Origin: Acidobacteriota bacterium
GTDB taxonomy: Bacteria > Acidobacteriota > Terriglobia > Terriglobales > Acidobacteriaceae
Assembly: GCA_028873155.1 (NCBI GenBank)
Contig: JAGWML010000085.1
Location: 1-11,397 of the forward strand
Length of the DNA: 11,397 nt
Reading direction: 5' to 3'
Positions 6,130-11,397 of the stretch are shown in pieces. A model generated the notes under the pieces. That model saw only the letters and a list, made by a program, of their open reading frames with translations. It was not told the DNA's origin and did no database searches. The translations under genes were made by a program, and so were the position numbers. Each line of letters starts with the position of its first letter. Within the stretch, counting starts at the first letter, position 1.

Positions 6130-7131
6130 TTATACCGCCGCGGCCGTACGCTGCTCCAGTTCGGCGAGCCGCTTCGCGAGCATGGTTTCGAGCTTGACGA
6201 GCGCGGCGGAGAAGCCTTCGATGCCTTCTTTCAGCTTTTCGCTGGCCATGCGATCGGCCGCGTGCATGCGCTCGAAGGTCGCCTTGTCCACGGTGATTCT
6301 TTCAATTGCCATGGATGCGGCAGCCTTGGCGTCGAGCTTGCGCGGCAGGTCGGCCTGCGTCGCCTCGAGCTCGGCCAGCAGTTGCGGCGAGATGGTGAGG
6401 AGATCGCAGCCGGCGAGCTCTGTAATCTCGCCGGTGTTGCGGAAGCTCGCGCCCATGACGACCGTCTTGTAGCCAAACTTCTTGAAGTAGTTGTAGATCT
6501 TCGTCACCGACTGCACGCCTGGGTCGTCGGCGCCGTGAAAGTCCTTGCCGGTGTCCTTCTTGTACCAGTCAAGGATGCGGCCGACAAAGGGAGAGATAAG
6601 AGTCACGCCCGCGTCAGCGGCGGCGATGGCCTGATGCAGACCAAAGAGCAGCGTCAGGTTGCAGTGGATGCCTTCCTTCTCCAGTACCTCGGCGGCGCGG
6701 ATTCCTTCCCATGTGGAAGCAATCTTGATGAGGATGTGATTGTGTCCAATGCCGGCGGCGTCATATTGCGCGATGATAGTGCGAGCCTGCTTGATGGTGG
6801 CCTCAGTGTCGTAGGAGAGGCGCGCATCGACCTCTGTGCTCACGCGGCCGGGAACAATCTGCAGAATCTTTTTGCCGAAAGCTATAGCGAGCCGCTGGAA
6901 GGCGAGGTTGGCAACGGCCTGGTCGGTGGCCGATTCGCCAAGTTCATTGCGCGCATCCTTCAGCACACCGTCCACGATCGGCTGATACTGCGGCATCTGC
7001 GCCGCCGCGGTAATCAGCGAGGGGTTGGTTGTGGCGTCCTGCGGGCGGAACTTCTCCATCGCTTCGATATCGCCGGTATCGGCCACCACCACTGTGAAGT
7101 TGCGCAACTGCTCGAGTAGGTTTTGCGGCAT
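6130..7131 (-). CDS. tal: Transaldolase, type I (TalB-like)
   Basis: Pentose-phosphate enzyme that moves a dihydroxyacetone unit from sedoheptulose 7-phosphate to glyceraldehyde 3-phosphate, in the cytoplasm. The 333-residue chain covers the full TalB-like length. VVADTGD carries D18 (E. coli D17), DATTNPSLI (32-40) is the family signature, and VPGRVSTEVDARLS (93-106), ILIKIASTWEGI with Schiff-base lysine K136 (E. coli K132), IHCNLTLLF and SPFVGRILDWYK all follow. No active-site residue is missing. The start has AGGAGG four bases before ATG. It lies 116 bases downstream of the FAH gene on the same strand; the gap holds no strong terminator, so read-through from the FAH gene is possible. No other pentose-phosphate genes are in view. 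Confidence 0.96.
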   Translation of the reverse strand: MPQNLLEQLRNFTVVVADTGDIEAMEKFRPQDATTNPSLITAAAQMPQYQPIVDGVLKDARNELGESATDQAVANLAFQRLAIAFGKKILQIVPGRVSTEVDARLSYDTEATIKQARTIIAQYDAAGIGHNHILIKIASTWEGIRAAEVLEKEGIHCNLTLLFGLHQAIAAADAGVTLISPFVGRILDWYKKDTGKDFHGADDPGVQSVTKIYNYFKKFGYKTVVMGASFRNTGEITELAGCDLLTISPQLLAELEATQADLPRKLDAKAAASMAIERITVDKATFERMHAADRMASEKLKEGIEGFSAALVKLETMLAKRLAELEQRTAAAV

Positions 7132-7247
7132 GATTCCTCCTGTCGGGTCGCTGGGGAAGAGAGTCCCTGCCCGGTTCGTTCCCTATCAGTCTACTTCTAG
7201 TTTGGATTCTCCAGCGCGGTGTGGGTTGCTTCCTTGTGGGATGTGCT

Positions 7248-8063
7248 TCAATCCGTTTCGGCGGCAAAGGAGTTTGCGAGGGTGCCAAGGCCGGTGACGG
7301 AGACCTCGACGCGGTCGCCAGGAGCCAGCGGAGCGACGCCGGCGGGCGTGCCGGTCAGCAGCAGGTCACCCGGCTCAAGCGTAATGGCTGCCGTGATATA
7401 CGCAAGCAGTTGCGGAATGGCGAAGATGAAATCCGCGGTGGTGCCATGCTGGCGCAGCTCGCCATTCACGCGGGTTTCGACAATGAGGCCGCCCTCGGCG
7501 TCGACCTCGTCACTGAGGATGGGGCCGACCGGGCAGAAGGTGTCGAAGCCCTTGGCGCGCGTCCACTGGCCATCCTTCTTTTGCAGATCGCGCGCGGTCA
7601 CGTCGTTGGCGATGGTGTAGGCGCGGACGTAGCTGCGCCAGTCTGCGTCTGACTTCAGGCGTGAAGCCCGGCGGCCGATGACAACAACAAGCTCGCCTTC
7701 AAAGTCGATGCGCTCGGAGACGTGCGGCATGCGCACTATGGCGCCGGGCGCAAGCAGAGACGAGATGGGCTTGAAGAAGATCAGCGGCTCGGCGGGTACC
7801 TCATTGCCAAGCTCTTTCACGTGGTCGCGATAGTTGCGGCCAACGCAGACGATCTTGCCGGGCACGACCGGCGGAAGCAGCTCAGCGGTGCTCAGGGGCA
7901 TCGGGTCAAACGCAGCTGCTGCGCCGCCGCGCAGTTCAGCAAGCTGTGCGGCCAGGTCTTCCGCGGGAATTGGCGCGGGACCGGCAATCCACAGCGCGCC
8001 GTCGCGCTCTTCCACGCGGCCGTAGCGGGCGAGCCCCTGGTGCAGAAAGCGGCAGGTTTTCAT
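7248..8063 (-). CDS. Fumarylacetoacetate hydrolase (FAH) family protein
   Basis: Metal-dependent enzyme of the FAH superfamily, 271 residues. A short N-terminal part (about 1-60, RFLHQGLARYGRVE) resembles the DUF2437 extension found on many bacterial members. The catalytic domain follows: IVCVGRNYRDHVKELG (71-86) holds the H81/E84 pair equivalent to the His-Glu dyad of FAHD1; FEGELVVVIGR carries metal ligands E122 and E124; ANDVTARD provides D154; RAKGFDTFCPVGP contains K171; LLTGTPAGVAPLAPGD ends the fold. The family includes acylpyruvases, oxaloacetate decarboxylases and the HpaG isomerase/decarboxylase, and sequence alone does not choose. AGGAG lies nine bases before ATG. It follows the lipoprotein gene by 27 bases, so the two are probably cotranscribed. 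Confidence 0.9.
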   Translation of the reverse strand: MKTCRFLHQGLARYGRVEERDGALWIAGPAPIPAEDLAAQLAELRGGAAAAFDPMPLSTAELLPPVVPGKIVCVGRNYRDHVKELGNEVPAEPLIFFKPISSLLAPGAIVRMPHVSERIDFEGELVVVIGRRASRLKSDADWRSYVRAYTIANDVTARDLQKKDGQWTRAKGFDTFCPVGPILSDEVDAEGGLIVETRVNGELRQHGTTADFIFAIPQLLAYITAAITLEPGDLLLTGTPAGVAPLAPGDRVEVSVTGLGTLANSFAAETD

Positions 8064-8090
8064 TGGCAGATTCTCCTGGTGGTGCGGATT

Positions 8091-9185
8091 TCAGTTGCTG
8101 TCCGCGGGAACCGTTTCTTGTGCTTCGGCGGAGCGGGCGCTCTCATGGCCACCCTGATCCACGGCGCTGACGGTGTACTGAAACGTATGGCCTGGCTCTA
8201 CGGCGGCATCGTGATAGGCCGGACCGATGACGGGTTGCGCAGGCGAGATGCGTTGCCACGGGCCCGCGTCCTCGCGGCGATAGACGATGTAGCCGGCAAG
8301 GTCAGGTTCATTGTTCGGTTCCCAGCTGAGATCGATGGAGGCTGGCGAGCCGCTCTGGGCGGCAGTGGCAACGGCAGCGAGTCCAGCCGGCACCTCCGGG
8401 GGGAAGACGTCGAGAGCCTGGATGCGAACGGGGGCGGAGAGCGCGCCCGATAGCTCGATCGGCTTTCCATCCATGGACACGCGCGCGATGCGCTGGGCGC
8501 GGTACTCATACGTGGCGCCAAAGCGGACGCTCTTATCCAGCGCGACTGCGGTAAGCGTGTCCTGTTCGACCAGCAGATTCAACTCGACCGGTTCGGGTGG
8601 AGGAGCGAGCAGCCCCTGTTGTTTGGATTCAGGCGCGGGCGTGAGCAAGGTGCGATGGAAACGCACCGGAACACTTTCGCCGTCGGGTGCCCATCGCAGG
8701 ACGACGCCATCTTTGCGAACCGTAGCGGTGAAGCCGGTAATGGGGCCCGGCGCCTCGCCTGCAAGGACTGAGGCTGCGTTGGACAGACCCGCAGAGCGGC
8801 CCTTCTGGTTCTTCAATTCGACGAAGTATTGCAGCTGACGCGGCTGATCTGCTGTAAGCGAGGGCGGCAGCGTTTCATTCCACGTGTGTTCGGTACCGGG
8901 AGCAATCATCAGATCGGGCCCGGCCGCGACGCACGATCCTGAGGCTTCTTTGCGGCAGATGTGCACCGTGACGTTGCCTTCGATGGGCAGCTTGTCGGTG
9001 GTGCGCTTCGGCATGGTCCATGTCAGTTGCACAGTGTTGCCCGTGCGCTCTGCTGCAAGGTCGCTGACAAGCCCTGGGAGCTTCAACGACGGCGGCTGGG
9101 GCGCTGCAGGAGTGCCGCATCCTGTGACGCCGGCGGCAAGAGCCGCCCCCAATCCCGCACTCAACAATCCTTCGAGCAACCTCAT
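8091..9185 (-). CDS. Lipoprotein with fibronectin type III-like domains
   Basis: 364-residue exported lipoprotein. MRLLEGLLSAGLGAALAAG is the signal, ending in the lipobox VTGC with C23 as the lipid-bearing residue; G24 at +2 argues for outer-membrane rather than inner-membrane retention. Three FN3-like beta-sandwich units follow, at about 36-146, 147-258 and 263-357. The last is clearest (IDLSWEPNNEPDLAGYIVYR, W at the strand, then YTVSAVDQGGHES). There is no enzymatic motif; a surface or periplasmic binding or scaffold role is likely but unproven. GGGAGG lies close to the ATG, with three bases between. It opens the minus-strand series and is divergent from the permease. A GC-rich hairpin CCGCC-AG-GGCGG (9212-9223) lies in its upstream region. 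Confidence 0.85.
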   Translation of the reverse strand: MRLLEGLLSAGLGAALAAGVTGCGTPAAPQPPSLKLPGLVSDLAAERTGNTVQLTWTMPKRTTDKLPIEGNVTVHICRKEASGSCVAAGPDLMIAPGTEHTWNETLPPSLTADQPRQLQYFVELKNQKGRSAGLSNAASVLAGEAPGPITGFTATVRKDGVVLRWAPDGESVPVRFHRTLLTPAPESKQQGLLAPPPEPVELNLLVEQDTLTAVALDKSVRFGATYEYRAQRIARVSMDGKPIELSGALSAPVRIQALDVFPPEVPAGLAAVATAAQSGSPASIDLSWEPNNEPDLAGYIVYRREDAGPWQRISPAQPVIGPAYHDAAVEPGHTFQYTVSAVDQGGHESARSAEAQETVPADSN

Positions 9186-9326
9186 CGCCCTCCCAGTCTA
9201 AAGGAACGGCGCCGCCAGGGCGGTTGATACCGTATGCTTGCCTACGATGCTGCGGGCGTGTGGGGGCGTCCGGAGCGAATGCTGCCCAGCCGGATTCCGC
9301 AGCGACATCAGGAGGAAGCGAACAGG

Positions 9327-10538
9327 ATGAATGGAGTCAAGATACGACTGGCCGCAATGATGTTTCTTGAGTACTTCATCTGGGGCGCGTGGTATGTCAC
9401 GGTTGGCACCTGGCTCGGGCGCACGCAGCATTTCTCCGGCACGCAGATTGGGCTCGTCGCAGGCACGACAGCCGTGGGCGCAATCGTCTCACCATTTCTC
9501 GCAGGCTGGCTGGCGGACCGCTTCTTCGCCACACAGCATCTGCTGGCGCTGCTGCACGCCGCCGGATCCGTATTGCTCTTCCTCGCGTCCGGAAGCACCA
9601 CGTTCGCGCCGCTCTACTGGCTGGTCCTGGCCTATGCGTGTCTTTACATGCCTACGCTGGCCTTGACCAACTCGCTCGCATTTCGCCAGATGCAAGACCC
9701 CGGAACGGAGTTCGGTCCAATCCGCGTTCTTGGCACTGCCGGTTGGATCGTTGCTGGCCTCCTGGTCGGCGGACTCGGGCTCGAAGCCAGCGCCGCGCCA
9801 TTGCGTCTGGCTGCTGCTGCATCACTGGCGCTTGCACTGTACGCCTTCACGCTGCCCCACACCCCTCCCGTCAAAGAAACCGGTGAGTTCCACATCGCCA
9901 GGCTTTTGCCCGTCGAAGCCATTAGGCTGTTGCGCGAGCCGACCTTCGCCATCTTCGCGCTTGCATCCTTCCTCATCTGCATTCCGCTGCAGTTCTACTA
10001 CGCCTTCACCAATCTCTTCCTGAATGAAATCGGGATTCGGGACGCGGCCGGCAAGATGACCGGCGGACAAATGTCCGAGCTGGTCTGCATGCTCCTGATC
10101 CCCTGGTTCTTTCGCCGTCTCGGCGTCAAATACATGCTCATCGCAGGCATGGCTGCCTGGGCGCTGCGCTATGCGCTCTTTGCCTACGGAAACAGCGGCG
10201 CAGCGCTGTGGATGCTCTATGGCGGAATTCTGCTTCACGGCATCTGCTATGACTTCTTCTTTGTGACCGGTCAGATTTACGTGGACCGCAAAGCACCGCC
10301 GGCGGCCCGCGCCGCAGCCCAGGGCATGATCACCCTCATCACCTACGGCGCCGGCATGTTGCTTGGCTCATGGCTCTCGGGCCGCGTGGTGGATCACTTC
10401 TCCTCCGTTGCCCTGGACGGATCGGCCGCCCATGCATGGCGGTCAATCTGGCTCACCTCGGCGGCGCTCTCTGCGGCTGTTCTGTTGCTCTTCTTCTTCG
10501 CATTCTCTGACCGAGAGAGTCAAGCCACATCTGCCTGA
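9327..10538 (+). CDS. MFS permease, nucleoside:H+ symporter (NupG-like)
   Basis: Inner-membrane transporter, 403 residues, of the NHS branch of the major facilitator superfamily, which imports nucleosides with protons. The mature start MNGVKIRLAAMMFLEYFIWG matches the NupG-type opening with the W-G-A-W pattern (19-22). About twelve hydrophobic segments can be followed, with a central break near TPPVKETGEFHIARLLPVEA. GWLADRFFATQH is the loop 2-3 region. The upstream open frame begins at 9234, but homology starts at 9327, where GGAGG lies eleven bases before ATG. The substrate is inferred from the family, and nucleoside, sugar or a related compound should be considered. Twenty bases separate it from the next permease gene, so they form one unit. 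Within 9186-9326 I see no convincing promoter; TTGATA (9224-9229) has no well-placed partner. Confidence 0.85.
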   Translation: MNGVKIRLAAMMFLEYFIWGAWYVTVGTWLGRTQHFSGTQIGLVAGTTAVGAIVSPFLAGWLADRFFATQHLLALLHAAGSVLLFLASGSTTFAPLYWLVLAYACLYMPTLALTNSLAFRQMQDPGTEFGPIRVLGTAGWIVAGLLVGGLGLEASAAPLRLAAAASLALALYAFTLPHTPPVKETGEFHIARLLPVEAIRLLREPTFAIFALASFLICIPLQFYYAFTNLFLNEIGIRDAAGKMTGGQMSELVCMLLIPWFFRRLGVKYMLIAGMAAWALRYALFAYGNSGAALWMLYGGILLHGICYDFFFVTGQIYVDRKAPPAARAAAQGMITLITYGAGMLLGSWLSGRVVDHFSSVALDGSAAHAWRSIWLTSAALSAAVLLLFFFAFSDRESQATSA

Positions 10539-10558
10539 AGGGGGGAGAAAGCAAGCTC

Positions 10559-11397
10559 ATGGACGCCGCCGCTCTCCGAGGTTCCGACGCATCCGCTGGC
10601 GATCGCGGACGACTCGGCTACAACCGCTTCCTGCTTTTTGTTGCCGGGCTGGGCGGCTTGCTCTACGGCATTGACGTGGGCATCATTGGCGGCGCGCTGC
10701 CGTACCTGGAGGCGACCTCGCGCCTGACCGCCGCGCAGCTTTCGGTGATTGTGGCGGCGGTGCTGCTGGGCAGCGTGTTGTCCACGCTCTTTGCTGGTCT
10801 GCTGGCGGACTGGATGGGCCGCAAACCGCTGATGGTGGTCAGCGGCTTGGCCTTTGTCATCAGTATTCCAGTCATTGCGCTCTCGCATAGCTACGCGCTG
10901 CTCTTCTTTGGCCGCCTGTTGCAGGGCACTAGCGGCGGGCTGATTGGAGTGGTGGTTCCGCTGTATCTCGCTGAGTGCCTTTCGGCTGCGCATCGCGGCA
11001 AAGGAACTGCTGTCTTCCAATGGCTGCTGACGCTGGGCATTGTTGCGGCGGCGCTGGTGGGCATGTACTTCAGCTATCGCGTGGATGCGGTCGCGCGGCT
11101 CGGCACGGCAGCCGCGCTCTTCGCTTTCAAAGACCAGGCATGGCGCAGCATCTTCTGGGTATCGCTGCCGCCCGGCGTGGTCTTTCTGCTGGGCAGCCTG
11201 CGCGTCACGGAGTCGCCGCGTTGGCTCTATCAACGGGGTCGTACCATGCAGGCGGAGGCCGCGCTGTTGCGTTCGCGCGCGTCGGAACAGGTCCGCCGGG
11301 AGCTGGAAGAGATGGCGCAGGCGAATGCTGCAAGCGCGCAGGGCGCGCGCCATCGCGAACCGCTCCTGCAGCGCAAATACGTGCTGCCATTTCTGCT
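10559..11397 (+). CDS. Sugar porter-type MFS permease (partial, 3' end beyond window)
   Basis: Open from ATG 10559 to the right edge with no stop, 279 codons visible. GGAG lies eleven bases upstream. It belongs to the sugar porter MFS family: GLGGLLYGIDVGIIGGAL (30-47), a first-helix family signature; DWMGRK (84-89), the loop 2-3 motif; PLYLAECLSAAHRG (134-147), family motif with CL in place of the usual xP; TESPRW (217-222), the PESPR-type motif at the end of the first half. It then enters a charged central loop (EEMAQANAA) and the start of the second half. It probably brings a hexose or pentose in by proton symport. With the preceding permease it makes a two-transporter operon. The N-terminal 20 residues are polar and cytoplasmic. 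Confidence 0.9.
   Translation, partial: MDAAALRGSDASAGDRGRLGYNRFLLFVAGLGGLLYGIDVGIIGGALPYLEATSRLTAAQLSVIVAAVLLGSVLSTLFAGLLADWMGRKPLMVVSGLAFVISIPVIALSHSYALLFFGRLLQGTSGGLIGVVVPLYLAECLSAAHRGKGTAVFQWLLTLGIVAAALVGMYFSYRVDAVARLGTAAALFAFKDQAWRSIFWVSLPPGVVFLLGSLRVTESPRWLYQRGRTMQAEAALLRSRASEQVRRELEEMAQANAASAQGARHREPLLQRKYVLPFL

Noticed and set aside
10520..11353. 277-codon minus-strand open frame at the right edge
   Set aside because: It lies opposite the sugar porter gene, whose family motifs are clear; the antisense product is R/Q/A-rich and low in motifs.

Overview
The window is GC-rich bacterial chromosome and almost fully coding. Gene content and protein style suggest an Acidobacteriota (Terriglobia-type) soil bacterium: HslVU with a prolonged HslV N-terminus, a fibronectin-type lipoprotein, a BtuB-like TonB receptor beside a small MarR regulator, and a VOC gene next to an unnamed conserved gene. 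This assignment is inference from protein resemblance; no rRNA or other taxonomic marker is present.

Layout. Positions 1-224 hold what looks like a divergent promoter and the first codons of a minus-strand gene running off the left edge. The protease pair hslV-hslU (225-2327, +) follows. It converges on a MarR-type regulator (2338-2781, -), which is divergent from a TonB-dependent receptor (2884-4716, +). The marR/receptor gap carries an AT-rich palindrome that is a good operator candidate. After the receptor come a strong hairpin and a stretch able to fold into several partly exclusive hairpins. This stretch leads into a VOC (glyoxalase-fold) gene (4939-5305, +) whose last ~30 codons are out of frame by one base. 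A conserved gene of unknown function (5330-5866, -) converges on it.

The centre-right holds a minus-strand series: a lipoprotein with three FN3-like domains (8091-9185), a fumarylacetoacetate-hydrolase (FAH) family enzyme (7248-8063) and a type I transaldolase (6130-7131), ended by a perfect 13-bp hairpin at 6071-6102. Divergent from the lipoprotein is a two-gene plus-strand transporter unit: a nucleoside:H+ symporter-type MFS permease (9327-10538) and, 20 bases later, a sugar-porter-type MFS permease (10559 to the right edge, incomplete).

How they work together. HslV and HslU form one ATP-dependent protease. The MarR protein probably controls itself and perhaps the receptor. The two MFS permeases probably serve uptake of related nucleoside or sugar substrates. 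The lipoprotein/FAH/transaldolase series shares direction and perhaps transcription, but no single pathway is evident. I see no mobile element, CRISPR array, tRNA or rRNA. I do not see a clearly new multi-gene system; the less ordinary items are the HslV propeptide, the frameshifted VOC gene, the foldable region before it, and the MarR/receptor operator.
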